Part shown: one piece after another, positions 38,925 to 48,294 of the stretch
How the letters are laid out: every line of letters starts with the position of its first letter
Numbering within the stretch: position 1 is the stretch's first letter
NCBI RefSeq assembly: GCF_014050145.1
Contig: NZ_JACFYF010000007.1
Span: 62,001-126,000 of the forward strand
Source: Vibrio marinisediminis
GTDB lineage: Bacteria; Pseudomonadota; Gammaproteobacteria; Enterobacterales; Vibrionaceae
Length of the DNA: 64,000 nt
Reading direction: 5' to 3'
The notes under the pieces: generated by a model
The model's database searches: none
Told to the model about the DNA's origin: nothing
What the model saw: only the letters and a program-made list of their open reading frames with translations
Program-made: the position numbers and the translations under genes

Positions 38925-39698
38925 ATGAATATTGGAAAATTAATCACTATCTCAGCGGCGGTATTGAGTTTAACAACGGCTCAGGCTAATGCCGAATCGG
39001 TCAAAGTCGGAATTGGGACGGAATCTTACCCTCCTTTTGCTGTGCCTAATGCGAAAGGCGAGTATTCGGGCTGGGAAATTGATATTACTAACGCGATTTG
39101 TGACCAAGCGAAGCTCGATTGTGAAATTGTCGCAACCGCATGGGATGGCATTATTCCATCGCTGGTAGCGGGTAAAATTGACGTTATCGCAGCCTCATTG
39201 TCGATTACAGAAGAGCGCGCAAAAGTCATTGATTTTTCAGACAAGTACTATCAAAGCGGAGCAAATCTTGCTGTGGCAACAGGCAGTGATATTGTGCCAA
39301 CAGCAGAAAGTCTATCGGGCAAAAAGATTGGGGTACAATCGGGTTCAATCCACCAGTCATACGCTTTAAAGCATTTCAAAACCGCACAAATCAAAGAATA
39401 TCAAACTCAGGATGAAGCAAACCAAGATCTATTCTCAGGGCGCATTGATGCCACTTTGGCGGATGCCATCGTACTTGATGAATTTTTACAAACCCCAGAA
39501 GGCGGAGTGTGCTGCTCTTCAGCAGGGTTGGTCGCCAGTGATGAAGATATTCTAGGTAAAGGCATTGGGTTTGCGCTTCGCAAGGGCAACGATGAGCTTC
39601 GAGGCAAGTTAAACGTTGCTATTGAAGAGATCAGAGCCAATGGCACCTACGATAAGATCACCCAAGGGTACTTTAATTTCAATATTTATGGCGAATAG
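38925..39698 (+). CDS. Amino-acid ABC transporter substrate-binding protein
   Basis: 257-residue periplasmic binding protein of the polar amino-acid (HisJ/ArtJ) class. Signal peptide about 1-23 (MNIGKLITISAAVLSLTTAQ, then ANA). Binding-site motifs: GTESYPPFAVPNAKGEYSGW, VIAASLSITEERAKVIDFSD, KKIGVQSGSIHQSYA. The ligand is probably a basic or guanidino amino acid, given the divergent hydrolase and the paired permeases. AAGGA ribosome site. A paired CC in the C-terminal lobe (GVCCSS) is unusual. Confidence 0.88.
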   Translation: MNIGKLITISAAVLSLTTAQANAESVKVGIGTESYPPFAVPNAKGEYSGWEIDITNAICDQAKLDCEIVATAWDGIIPSLVAGKIDVIAASLSITEERAKVIDFSDKYYQSGANLAVATGSDIVPTAESLSGKKIGVQSGSIHQSYALKHFKTAQIKEYQTQDEANQDLFSGRIDATLADAIVLDEFLQTPEGGVCCSSAGLVASDEDILGKGIGFALRKGNDELRGKLNVAIEEIRANGTYDKITQGYFNFNIYGE

Positions 39699-39711
39699 AA
39701 CACCATAATCA

Positions 39712-39760
39712 CTCGGCTTGAAGTTGCTGCGATGTGGTATCTCTCTGCATCTTCAAGTCG
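39712..39760. repeat. ERIC-like repeat with centre deleted
   Basis: CTTGAAGTTGCTGCGATG (39717-39734) matches the left inner arm of the ERIC at 1842. CTCTGCATCTTCAAGT (39743-39758) matches the right inner arm (CCTGCACCTTCAAGT). The intervening ERIC core is missing, leaving a roughly 50-bp imperfect palindrome in the binding-protein/permease gap. Confidence 0.55.
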
Positions 39761-39814
39761 TGAGTCTCGGCGTTGAGAACGTTTGATTACATGTGCTTTT
39801 TGCTGGAGTTTTAG

Positions 39815-40540
39815 ATGTCAAATTATAGAGAGATGAGCGCCTTTGAATTGCTCTCCTTTTCCCCTCCCGGCTGGGGTGGATATCTTCTCGATGGGTTGAT
39901 CCTATCTCTTCAAATTGCAGGCTTAGGCTATTTTTTTGGGCTTTTGATTGGTGTTATTGGCGCGAATGCGAAGAGAAGCGGCAACGTGATTCTTGAGGAT
40001 TTTGGTACCCTCTATACGACGGTGATCCGAGCCGTTCCGGAACTGGTACTTATACTTCTGGTTTACTTCGCTCTACCTGAGTTTATTAATCAAATCTTAA
40101 GCATTTGGGATTATGGTCCATTTGAAATCAGTGGTTTTTGGGCGGGTGTACTGGTGATCGCGATAGTGCAGGGAGCCTACGCGACGGAAGTTATCAGAGG
40201 GGCTATTAATAGCGTTCCAAAAGGACATATTGAAGCGGCGTACAGCTTTGGAATGCGCCCCTTTGTTGTGTTCTATCGAATCACGATTCCTGAAATGCTA
40301 CCAAATGCGATGCCGGGTCTATCTAACCTGTGGTTAATCGCAATGAAAGATACTGCTCTTTTGGCAGTTGTGGGCTTTACGGAATTGACACTAGCAGCGA
40401 AGCAGGCGGCAGGAGCAACTAAAAGCTACTTCCTATTCCTGATTGCTGCGGGGGTGCTGTATTTGGCCATGACTCTGATTTCTAACCGAGTCTTCAAATA
40501 TGCAGAACGATATGTGAGCAAAGGAGCAAGCCATGCGTGA
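39815..40540 (+). CDS. Amino-acid ABC transporter permease (HisQ/ArtQ-like)
   Basis: 241-residue inner-membrane permease with about five membrane segments and the coupling-loop motif EVIRGAINSVPKGHIEAAYS followed by a typical FGMRP...ITIPEMLPNAMPG stretch. It pairs with the next permease to form the heterodimeric channel of a polar amino-acid importer. GGAG lies 6 nt before the ATG. The last 8 nt overlap the next gene. Confidence 0.9.
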   Translation: MSNYREMSAFELLSFSPPGWGGYLLDGLILSLQIAGLGYFFGLLIGVIGANAKRSGNVILEDFGTLYTTVIRAVPELVLILLVYFALPEFINQILSIWDYGPFEISGFWAGVLVIAIVQGAYATEVIRGAINSVPKGHIEAAYSFGMRPFVVFYRITIPEMLPNAMPGLSNLWLIAMKDTALLAVVGFTELTLAAKQAAGATKSYFLFLIAAGVLYLAMTLISNRVFKYAERYVSKGASHA

Positions 40541-41303
40541 ACGCCTGACACTGCATAGAGTGCTGACTATTATAGCGTCGTGTGTTTTTGTTTTTAGCCT
40601 CATTGTTGGACTCGATTGGAGCTGGATAGAGCGTTATTCAGCCGACATATTAAGCGCTTTATGGAAAACACTCCTTCTTCTATCCATTACCGTGGTGTGT
40701 GGTTTTGTACTTAGCGTTTTACTCGCTCTTGCTCAACTCTCTCGTTTTAAACCCTTAGCGTGGTTGTCCAAAAGCTTTTGTACGTTAATTCGTGGCACGC
40801 CTTTGTTATTGCAGTTATGGCTGCTGTATTACGGACTCGGCTCCTTGTTTCCCTATATACCAGAGATCAGACAAAGCTGGCTGTGGCCCTATTTGATTGA
40901 AGTGTGGCCGTATGCCTTTGTTGCTTTAACGCTCTCCTTTGCTGGATATGAAGGCGAAGTGATGAGAGGAGCGTTGAAAGGAGTGCCAAAAGGGGAACTC
41001 GAAGCGGCGTATGCGCTGGGAATGTCACGATGGATGGTACTTCGTCTTATTTGGTTACCTAGGGCAATTCAAAGGGTTCTGCCAACATTAAATGGTGAAG
41101 TCATTCTTCAAATGAAAGCGACACCATTAGTGGCAACTATTTCGTTTGTCGACATTTTTGCTGTCTTTTCACGGATTAGGCAAGAGACCTATATCATTTA
41201 CGAACCGTTGATTTTATTAGCGTTAGTGTACTTAGTTATTGCTGGAATAATTACACTTGGTTTTTCGATGCTTGAACGTCGTTATAACCAAGCCACGGGG
41301 TAA
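40533..41303 (+). CDS. Amino-acid ABC transporter permease (HisM/ArtM-like)
   Basis: 256-residue second permease: membrane segments from about 10-30 onward, LCTLIRGTPLLLQLWLLYYG and the coupling loop EVMRGALKGVPKGELEAAYA. AAGGAG ribosome site inside the upstream gene; 8-nt overlap implies coupling. No ATP-binding subunit gene follows: the next gene is a TetR regulator, so the ATPase must be supplied from elsewhere. Confidence 0.9.
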   Translation: MRERLTLHRVLTIIASCVFVFSLIVGLDWSWIERYSADILSALWKTLLLLSITVVCGFVLSVLLALAQLSRFKPLAWLSKSFCTLIRGTPLLLQLWLLYYGLGSLFPYIPEIRQSWLWPYLIEVWPYAFVALTLSFAGYEGEVMRGALKGVPKGELEAAYALGMSRWMVLRLIWLPRAIQRVLPTLNGEVILQMKATPLVATISFVDIFAVFSRIRQETYIIYEPLILLALVYLVIAGIITLGFSMLERRYNQATG

Positions 41304-41417
41304 ACAACATAAAGGTGCCATCTTTCGTTGCAACGCCAAATCTCGTTACCAAGAAATGATGTGTGGTATATTATTCACTTAAAAAATTCGCCTAAAAATG
41401 ATGGTGTTCAAGGACTG

Positions 41418-42062
41418 ATGAACGAGAAACGTAGAGTGTCGCAGCAAGAAAAGTCGAACAATCGCAAGAATGAATTAGTTGATGCCACTTTGAGAGTTAT
41501 TGCATCGGAAGGTGTTAAAGCAGCGACCGTTCGCTCCATCGCGGACGAAGCGAACGTGACACAAGGACTGATTCGCTATCATTTTAGAAGTAAAGATGAG
41601 CTTATTATTGCCGCATACGAAAAGCACATGACGGATCTAATCGATGTGGCCGCTCATAGTGCATCAAAAGGCGATTATTCATCGGCGAAAAAGCGTCTTG
41701 CTATGTTTGTTCAAGCTTCGGTAAAACCACCGATTATTGATGCACAAGTGATTGCGATATGGGCTGGTTTTTTCCAGCTATTGTTTCATAATGCGCCAAT
41801 GCGAGAGAGCCATAAAAAAACCTATAATCTGCTACGAAATCACATCAAGGTATTGATTGCCAAAGTCTTTGAAGAAGAGGGGCGTGACGCGAGCGAGGCA
41901 GAGCTTCGTCAGTTAAGTATCGCTTGTAATGCGGTGCTTGATGGGATTTGGATTGAGGGCGGTGTTATCCCAGATGAATTTTCTGAAAATGAACTGGTTG
42001 AAACTGCGATTCGAGCCTTCAGCGCACTGGTTAACGTCGAGTTAAAGCAGTACTTAACCTAA
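41418..42062 (+). CDS. TetR-family transcriptional regulator (BetI-like)
   Basis: 214-residue TetR regulator. HTH at about 20-65 (LRVIASEGVKAATVRSIADE then ANVTQGLIRYHFRSKDEL). The C-terminal ligand domain resembles the BetI/TetR_C_6 group. The longer frame starts 30 codons earlier, but the ATG at 41418 directly follows AAGGA and gives the usual length of N-terminal tail. Last gene after the importer, so it probably regulates the importer and the divergent hydrolase, possibly through the palindrome at 38763. Confidence 0.85.
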   Translation: MNEKRRVSQQEKSNNRKNELVDATLRVIASEGVKAATVRSIADEANVTQGLIRYHFRSKDELIIAAYEKHMTDLIDVAAHSASKGDYSSAKKRLAMFVQASVKPPIIDAQVIAIWAGFFQLLFHNAPMRESHKKTYNLLRNHIKVLIAKVFEEEGRDASEAELRQLSIACNAVLDGIWIEGGVIPDEFSENELVETAIRAFSALVNVELKQYLT

Positions 42063-42211
42063 ATTGAGGTTAAATACAGGCAAGATGAGGACACAGAGGT
42101 GAACGGTCGTCTATTTGTCGTGTTAGGTGTATATAAGCCGCAAGCAACTTTTGGGGTCAATTCTCTTGTTATACGTTGAACAGTTCCGATTGTGATGAGC
42201 ATTAGTCATAG

Positions 42212-42236
42212 CTCTCCTAGCTACCTGCTAGGAGAG
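42212..42236. terminator. Hairpin between convergent TetR and gatZ genes
   Basis: CTCTCCTAG and CTAGGAGAG are perfect 9-bp arms with a 7-nt loop, 30 bp beyond the gatZ stop and 150 bp beyond the TetR stop. Symmetric, no T run. Confidence 0.55.
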
Positions 42237-42265
42237 GGTATTGAGTTGTTTTTAGTTGCTAGTGG

Positions 42266-43525
42266 CTAGTTACAAGCGCGAGAATATTGCCCTACGACTT
42301 CGCCAATCTTATCGAGCACTAGCGATGTGGTATCTAGGTTTAGTTTTCCTGAACTCACTTTGTGGTATTGGTTTGGCATATATTGGCTGAGAACAGAGAG
42401 CGGAATGCTAGCTTCATCGATGTTGGCAAACATTTCATCCAGTGCCTTTTGAATACGCTCGTCAGTCCAGTAATAGCGAATGCGATCAGAGAAACTAAAA
42501 TGCAGATTGAGCATCGTACTGGAGTGTTTACCGTTGTAGTAAGGCTTCCAGTATTGTTCGTCATCAAGTAATACAGAATCGACTACTTTCATAAACTGGC
42601 TACGTTTTTCTGGCGCGACGATTTGCTCTTCAATTTCAGCAAGAGCGAACAGTGCCTCACGAAGCGAAAATGTTAACGCAGGTCCTACTTTGAGAATGGC
42701 AAAATGGCTCTGTACTAACTCTTTTAAATGACTCTCTGTTTGGTAGTCGGTAGAGTGCGCTTCATAAACCCATGCGGTATCTTCAATAAACTTAGAGATT
42801 CCCGTCGCTTTGTTTTTATCAAACCGGATGATCTTGGTGTGGTCGAATTCCACTCCAGGTTGAACGACTATCCCTACAATTCGGTTTACTGCTTCGGAAA
42901 TGCCTAATTGTTCAAAGGCTTCCAAATGTGTATCGATGGTGTTTTGAACATTCGACACTTCAGTCACTTGAACTGCCTCAATTTCGTGTGACTCGCCACC
43001 AGGAACCGGAACTTCTGTACCAATAACGTAAGTTAGTTGTTCTTTCTGCTCTGCGGTCGCGTGTGTTTCGGCTACTTTACAAAGAATTGCCGCGCGCTGC
43101 GCAACAACAGTAGGGTCGAGTGGTACTGGGTCATCAGCACATGACATTGACGCATCTAGGTGTATTTTGGTAAAGCCAGCCTTGATGTATTCTTCAATCA
43201 GTACTTTTGACTTTTCCATCGCGTCTTGTGCTGGCTCTTTTTGCCAACAGTTTGGACCTAAGTGGTCACCGCCTAATGTGACTCTTTCCATAGGGAAGCC
43301 AATTTCAGTAGCTAATTTAGCGACATATAAGACAAAGTCTTTTGGCGTCATACCGGTATAGCCACCAAACTGATTAACTTGATTGGATGTAGCTTCAATC
43401 AGTACATTTTTGTCGCTGTTTAACTCATAAAGCATCGCTGCTTTTATCACTAAAGGGTGCGCTGAACAAATAGAGTAGACGCCAGAGTCATGGTTGTTTT
43501 TATGCGAAGTGACAATGTGTTTCAT
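42266..43525 (-). CDS. gatZ: D-tagatose-1,6-bisphosphate aldolase, non-catalytic subunit
   Basis: 419-residue GatZ/KbaZ family protein, required for full activity and stability of the class II tagatose-bisphosphate aldolase GatY/KbaY. Conserved stretches: GVYSICSAHPLVIKAAM, GGDHLGPNCWQ, KIHLDASMSCADDPVPL, YVIGTEVPVPGGESHE, LKVGPALTFSLREALFAL. It is last in the minus-strand sugar operon, 65 bp after the PfkB kinase gene; the partner GatY is about 9 kb away at 52132. Ribosome site weak (GGAT). A decayed relative of its 3' end lies at 32558-32668. Confidence 0.92.
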   Translation of the reverse strand: MKHIVTSHKNNHDSGVYSICSAHPLVIKAAMLYELNSDKNVLIEATSNQVNQFGGYTGMTPKDFVLYVAKLATEIGFPMERVTLGGDHLGPNCWQKEPAQDAMEKSKVLIEEYIKAGFTKIHLDASMSCADDPVPLDPTVVAQRAAILCKVAETHATAEQKEQLTYVIGTEVPVPGGESHEIEAVQVTEVSNVQNTIDTHLEAFEQLGISEAVNRIVGIVVQPGVEFDHTKIIRFDKNKATGISKFIEDTAWVYEAHSTDYQTESHLKELVQSHFAILKVGPALTFSLREALFALAEIEEQIVAPEKRSQFMKVVDSVLLDDEQYWKPYYNGKHSSTMLNLHFSFSDRIRYYWTDERIQKALDEMFANIDEASIPLSVLSQYMPNQYHKVSSGKLNLDTTSLVLDKIGEVVGQYSRACN

Positions 43526-43590
43526 GTTTTAATCCGAATTAACTTCCCCACTTTAAAGCGGGGTATTGTTTCAATTTCTATTGCTGTGCT

Positions 43591-44520
43591 TTATTGGAAA
43601 AACTGTAAAAGCTCTTCACGTGTCGATGTGCCTTCCATTGGTCCTTTGAAAGTGACCGAACGCGCACCACATTGAGCGGCAATGGATAGCGACTCTTCAA
43701 TGCTCATACCTTTTACTCGGCATGCGATATACGCACCGCCAAAACAATCACCAGCTCCGGTAGGATCAACTTCATCCACTAAGAATGCGGAGATTTCAGT
43801 CATGGAATTGGGAGTGAAGACAGTTGCACCTTTAGAGCCTTGTTTAAGTACAACTTCACTGACGTTATAGTGGGTAAAGTATTCTTTGATGGCAGCTGCG
43901 TCATTGTCGCAAGAGGACAACACGGTAACCTCTGCTTCACTTGGCATATAGATGTCGGTGTTTGCCAATATTTTCGTTAAAGAAGCTTTCATGTTTTCAT
44001 TAAGCAGTTCTTTGCGAATATTCGGGTCGAAAGAAACTTTACCTTGGTTGCTTTTAACGATATCGATAGCGGTTAAACAAAGATCAACGATGTTCTGGTT
44101 GATCAATGATGAGCCCATGATATGAAGATGCGTGCAATCATCAAGAACCGCTAAGTTGGCATTGTTGAGTGACAACTGCCCACATGCCGCTTTGCGAATA
44201 TTGAAAATGAAATCACGATCACCATTTGATTGGTAAGTAACGAATGCCGAGCCAGTCACTTCGTCTTCCAATACGCTGATACCGGCTATATCAACACCAT
44301 CCTTAAGTAAGCGCTTAAGGTTTATGTCACCAAATCCGTCTTTACCTACAGCTGAGATGATAGAGCAGTCAACGCCTAGCTTAGCGACTTGGTCTATAAA
44401 GATAGCGGGTGCGCCACTTGGGAATGGACCAGAGAATAACCCGGTTTCAGACAATGGCTGGTTGATTTCCGTTGCCATGATTTCGACGACAATTTCACCT
44501 AAAGATACGATTTTCATCAT
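43591..44520 (-). CDS. PfkB-family sugar kinase (tagatose kinase-like)
   Basis: 309-residue ribokinase/PfkB carbohydrate kinase. N-terminal signature GEIVVEIMATEIN and PSGAPAIFIDQVAKLG; C-terminal catalytic motif DEVDPTGAGDCFGGAYIA with the base Asp. Close in character to kinases found beside gatZ and ribose-type ABC genes in rhizobia, annotated as tagatose kinase. Here it would phosphorylate the ketose imported by the ABC system. It overlaps the permease stop by 4 nt (ATGA), so it is in the same operon. Substrate is inferred from context. Confidence 0.85.
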   Translation of the reverse strand: MMKIVSLGEIVVEIMATEINQPLSETGLFSGPFPSGAPAIFIDQVAKLGVDCSIISAVGKDGFGDINLKRLLKDGVDIAGISVLEDEVTGSAFVTYQSNGDRDFIFNIRKAACGQLSLNNANLAVLDDCTHLHIMGSSLINQNIVDLCLTAIDIVKSNQGKVSFDPNIRKELLNENMKASLTKILANTDIYMPSEAEVTVLSSCDNDAAAIKEYFTHYNVSEVVLKQGSKGATVFTPNSMTEISAFLVDEVDPTGAGDCFGGAYIACRVKGMSIEESLSIAAQCGARSVTFKGPMEGTSTREELLQFFQ

Positions 44521-45518
44521 GCAGCCTTTTTATTCTTGTAAACATCAATACCTACTGCAAGTAGGATCACGATGCCTTTAACAATGAGAGAGACAAAATA
44601 GTTGACGTTCATAAGGCTCATTACATTGCTTAGAACGGCGATAATAAGTGCACCGATCACAGTGCCAATGATTGTTCCTCGTCCACCCGTTAGGGAAGTG
44701 CCACCAAGTACACAAGCGGCAATGGCGTCTAACTCCATACCCATAGCGGCAGTTGGCTGTGCCGAGAACATACGTGAAGCGAGCATCACTCCACCAATAC
44801 CCGACATAAGTCCGGCGATCATGTATGAATAAATAGTGGTTTTGGAAACGTTAATGCCTGAATAAGCCGCAGCTTCTGCGTTACCGCCGACAAGGTAAAC
44901 TTTGCGCCCAAAAGTCGTCTTCGATAGCAAGTAGTGGTTAAGTACAATCATTGCCACTAGCAAGATAATTGGGAATGGTATGCCAAACAGATAACCGTTG
45001 AAGATGAATTCGAAAGCGGCATTGTCGTAAAGCGAAATAGCTTTACCGTCACTGGTCAGCATTGCTGCGCCACGGAAAATGCCCATGAATGACATGGTGA
45101 CAATAAACGGGTGAACGCCAAGAAAGGTAGTGACAAATCCGTTGGCAAATCCACATAGCACTGATACGGCGAGTGACAGAGGAAGCATTATTGCAAATGG
45201 AATACCGGCGGTAAGACCAAGAACCAAAAGCATACCTGTTAGCGCGACTATAGAGCCAACCGATAGATCGATACCGGCGAGCAAAATTGCATACGTCATA
45301 CCAAATGCGACAATCGCAACAATCGAGCTTTGTAAGATAATATTGGTCACATTGTTTACTGACCAAAAATACTCAGACAAAAATGTAGAGATAAAAACCA
45401 AAGCAATAAGGGCACCCAGTATGCCGCCATATTCTTTTAGAAATCGGCTTACTATGGCGTTTCCGCTATGCTTAAAATTGTTGCCACTCTCTAGGCTGTT
45501 ATCTATTTTATTCAGCAT
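44517..45518 (-). CDS. Ribose-type sugar ABC transporter permease
   Basis: 333-residue RbsC/AraH-type permease with eight to ten membrane segments, for example LGALIALVFISTFLSEYFW and FGMTYAILLAGIDLSVGSIV. The family motif LDAIAACVLGGTSLTGGRG is present near the C-terminus. It overlaps the ATPase gene by 11 nt (ribosome site GGAG inside that gene) and the kinase gene by 4 nt. Confidence 0.92.
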   Translation of the reverse strand: MLNKIDNSLESGNNFKHSGNAIVSRFLKEYGGILGALIALVFISTFLSEYFWSVNNVTNIILQSSIVAIVAFGMTYAILLAGIDLSVGSIVALTGMLLVLGLTAGIPFAIMLPLSLAVSVLCGFANGFVTTFLGVHPFIVTMSFMGIFRGAAMLTSDGKAISLYDNAAFEFIFNGYLFGIPFPIILLVAMIVLNHYLLSKTTFGRKVYLVGGNAEAAAYSGINVSKTTIYSYMIAGLMSGIGGVMLASRMFSAQPTAAMGMELDAIAACVLGGTSLTGGRGTIIGTVIGALIIAVLSNVMSLMNVNYFVSLIVKGIVILLAVGIDVYKNKKAA

Positions 45519-47013
45519 TAGAACTTGCTCCTGTAGCGTAAACCATCACTTCATCTTGTGATAAATCTTTAGTATTTAGTTCTTTAACGATTGTTTTATT
45601 GCGCATCACAAGTAACCGGTCGCACATGTTAATGGCTTCTGGTAACTCGGAAGAGACCATAATAACGGCGGTACCAGTGGCAGTGAGATCTCTGATAATG
45701 TTGTAGATTTCATATTTAGCACCAACATCGACACCTCGAGTTGGTTCATCTAAGATCAAAATATCGGGGCGGTTTTCTAACCACTTAGCGAGTACGACTT
45801 TTTGCTGATTGCCACCACTTAAAGAGCCAACAGCTTGATCGGCGTTATGCACTTTAATATTCATTTTTCGGATGCTGTCAGAGGTGACTCGTTGTTCTTC
45901 AGCTTCGTTTCGGATAAAGCCTTTCGCGACAGTTTCATAGCTGATGAAATTGCAATTATCATGAACGCTATGATCGAGAACTAACCCTTGTTCTTTACGG
46001 TTTTCAGTAACGAATGCAATGCCATTACTTATGGCAGTATGTGGAGAGTCGATGTGAATCTCTTTACCTGACAATTTGATGTTGCCGCTATATGGCAGCA
46101 TTCCAAATAAAGCATTCATCACTTCTGAACGACCTGAGCCGACTAAACCAAAGAAACCAAGCACTTCACCTGAACGAATGCTGAAATTGATGTCGTCAAA
46201 CACACCAGGGTTGGTTAAGCCGGAAACCCGCAGTATTTCACCACCGTCCGTGACCGCGTTGTCAGGTTTTGGTGGATAGATATCGTTCATCTCTCGGCCA
46301 ACCATCATAGTGATAAGGTGATTGATGGTGGTTTCTGTCTTTTTAACCGTGTCGATATATTGACCGTCACGCATAACCGTAATGTCGTCAGAAATCAGCA
46401 TGATCTCTTTCATTTTGTGGCTAACATAAACGATCGCTTTATCTTCAGATTTGAGCTCCTCGATAATGCTAAATAGGATCTCTACTTCTGAATCAGACAG
46501 TGAAGAGGTTGGTTCATCAAAGATGACAACTTCTGATGGGTAACTTAGCCCTTTAGCAATTTCCACCAGTTGGCGCTGAGCCATAGAAAGCTCACTAACT
46601 TTTACGTGGCTTTCAATAGGAATTTTGTATTTGCTGAGCAACTCTTTTGCCATCTGGTTCAATTTGTTGTCATCAATAAACCCAAAACGTTTTGGCTCAT
46701 TATTCGCGTAGATATTTTCAGCAACAGTCAGGTTGTTACATAACGAGAGTTCTTGGAATATGATGGCAATACCATTGGCACGTGAATCGAGCGGTGAACT
46801 AAAGGAAAGCTCGACGCCTTCTTTTTTAATATGACCGCGAGTAGGGGTGTGAACGCCAGCCAGCATCTTGAGCGTAGTTGATTTACCACAACCATTTTCG
46901 CCTAATATGGTATGGACTTTTCTTCGATGAAGTTTGATTGAAAGCCCGTCAACAGCCTTCACTTCACCGAAGTGTTTGCTCAAGTCGTGTGTTTCTAATA
47001 GCAAATTAGACAT
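45508..47013 (-). CDS. Ribose-type sugar ABC transporter ATP-binding protein
   Basis: 501-residue tandem ATPase of the RbsA/AraG type. First domain: Walker A GENGCGKST, signature LSMAQRQLVEI, Walker B VVIFDEPTSSL. Second domain: degenerate Walker A GLVGSGRSEV, signature LSGGNQQKVVLAKW and Walker B ILILDEPTRGVD, the normal asymmetry of this family. GGAG ribosome site 8 nt before the ATG. It follows the binding-protein gene by 56 bp. Confidence 0.94.
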   Translation of the reverse strand: MSNLLLETHDLSKHFGEVKAVDGLSIKLHRRKVHTILGENGCGKSTTLKMLAGVHTPTRGHIKKEGVELSFSSPLDSRANGIAIIFQELSLCNNLTVAENIYANNEPKRFGFIDDNKLNQMAKELLSKYKIPIESHVKVSELSMAQRQLVEIAKGLSYPSEVVIFDEPTSSLSDSEVEILFSIIEELKSEDKAIVYVSHKMKEIMLISDDITVMRDGQYIDTVKKTETTINHLITMMVGREMNDIYPPKPDNAVTDGGEILRVSGLTNPGVFDDINFSIRSGEVLGFFGLVGSGRSEVMNALFGMLPYSGNIKLSGKEIHIDSPHTAISNGIAFVTENRKEQGLVLDHSVHDNCNFISYETVAKGFIRNEAEEQRVTSDSIRKMNIKVHNADQAVGSLSGGNQQKVVLAKWLENRPDILILDEPTRGVDVGAKYEIYNIIRDLTATGTAVIMVSSELPEAINMCDRLLVMRNKTIVKELNTKDLSQDEVMVYATGASSNAE

Positions 47014-47069
47014 GTATTGATCTCCGGAAAAACTGGAACCTCTGGCTGAGGTTCCAGTTCTCTGAGCGA

Positions 47070-47942
47070 TTACTTTCCAGTGTATAGAACTGGAACGATT
47101 GGATATTGTGCTTCTACTGGTTTGTCGTTTAGGTAGTTAACAGCGACTTTGATCGCAGTACGTCCCATACGGTCAGCATCTTGTTTAACAACACCGATGA
47201 TATTTTCATTATCATCAACGGCTTTAATGCCTTCAGGCATGCCATCAAAGCCGATGACTACAGCATGTGAGTTTTGCTTAGTAACAGCGAGGCTTGCACC
47301 GATCATCATGTCGTCGCCAAATGCAAAGACTAGATCAGTATTTGGGTTGGCTTGAATCATATTGATTGTTGAAGTCATGGCTTCTTCACGAGTTTTACCT
47401 GGCTGAACCGCAACGATTTCAATCTTGGTATCGGCAACTGCATCGCGGAAACCACGCAGACGATCTTCTACTGAGGAAATACCAGGATAAGAAAGCATGA
47501 CGACAGTGCCTTCACCATTTAAGTGTTTAGCGGCCAATTTGCCTGCTTCCACACCACCGCCGTAGTTATCTGTTGCGATGTGGGAAATAATGTTGCTTTT
47601 TTCTGCACTGATATCGACAGTAAATACTGGGATGTTTGCTCGCTCTGCCTTTTTAAGAGGACCGCGAATACCTTTTGAGTCAACTGGAGATACGACGATT
47701 GCATCAACATTTTTGGTGATACAGTCTTCGATATCATTGATTTGCTTAGAAAGGTCTTGGTTAGCAATCGAGACTTTTAGATCCGCGTTGTATTCTGCTG
47801 CACCTGCTTTAAGACCTTCATTGAGCGCAATATAGAATGGGTGGGATTGAGTCAGAATCGATGCACAAATAGTAGGTTCTTGTGCTGCTTGAGCGTTCAT
47901 TGAGCATGCCAAAAAAACACCTGTAAATAGAAACTTTTTCAT
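47070..47942 (-). CDS. Sugar ABC transporter substrate-binding protein (RbsB-like)
   Basis: 290-residue periplasmic sugar-binding protein, LacI-type fold. Signal peptide about 1-19 (MKKFLFTGVFLACSMNAQA). Ligand-domain landmarks: ILTQSHPFYIALNEGLKAGA, CITKNVDAIVVSPVDSKGI, AFGDDMMIGASLAV, VIGFDGMPEGIKAVDDNE. First gene of the minus-strand operon; AAAGGA site 5-6 nt upstream. Ligand probably a ketohexose such as tagatose, from gene context only. Confidence 0.92.
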   Translation of the reverse strand: MKKFLFTGVFLACSMNAQAAQEPTICASILTQSHPFYIALNEGLKAGAAEYNADLKVSIANQDLSKQINDIEDCITKNVDAIVVSPVDSKGIRGPLKKAERANIPVFTVDISAEKSNIISHIATDNYGGGVEAGKLAAKHLNGEGTVVMLSYPGISSVEDRLRGFRDAVADTKIEIVAVQPGKTREEAMTSTINMIQANPNTDLVFAFGDDMMIGASLAVTKQNSHAVVIGFDGMPEGIKAVDDNENIIGVVKQDADRMGRTAIKVAVNYLNDKPVEAQYPIVPVLYTGK

Positions 47943-48196
47943 AATATTCCTTTTTTATTGTATAGGGGTACAAAGGTTGCCATTTTGGGTGCTCATTTTG
48001 CTTTTGTTGTCTTTTGAAAGTAAAGGCAAGCTTTTGAGCTCTTTAGTGGCTAAAGAAAAGTATACGAAAGTTTATTGGATAATTAAGAAAGAAATGGCAA
48101 ATGTTAGATATTGATCATACCTTTCTTGAGTTAAGAGTGGTCAGTGTTGTCAATATATTATTGTTGCACACAGTTATTCAGTGAATGACTCGTAAC
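47943..48196 (-). promoter_or_regulatory. Upstream region of sugar ABC operon with phased CTTTY repeats
   Basis: Noncoding 254 bp before the binding-protein gene. Two elements show CTTTY half-sites 10 bp apart: CTTTTGTTGTCTTTTG at 48001-48016 on the plus strand, and CTTTCGTATACTTTTC read on the minus strand at about 48055-48070. Similar 10-bp-phased CTTTC repeats flank the PTS promoter at 49168-49243, so a shared DeoR-family operator is likely. Confidence 0.45.
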
Positions 48197-48225
48197 AAAA
48201 AAGGCACCTCATCGAGAGGTGCCTT
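48197..48225 (-). terminator. Rho-independent terminator of deoR-type gene
   Basis: AAGGCACCTC and GAGGTGCCTT pair perfectly around a 5-nt loop. Read on the minus strand the stem ends in TTTTTT. It lies about 70 bp after the DeoR-family stop. Confidence 0.88.
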
Positions 48226-48294
48226 ATAAGTGAGTAGGGAGCGGTATATCACTGATATTGTGAGTATTGTGTACTTACGAAATGGAGGGAATGT

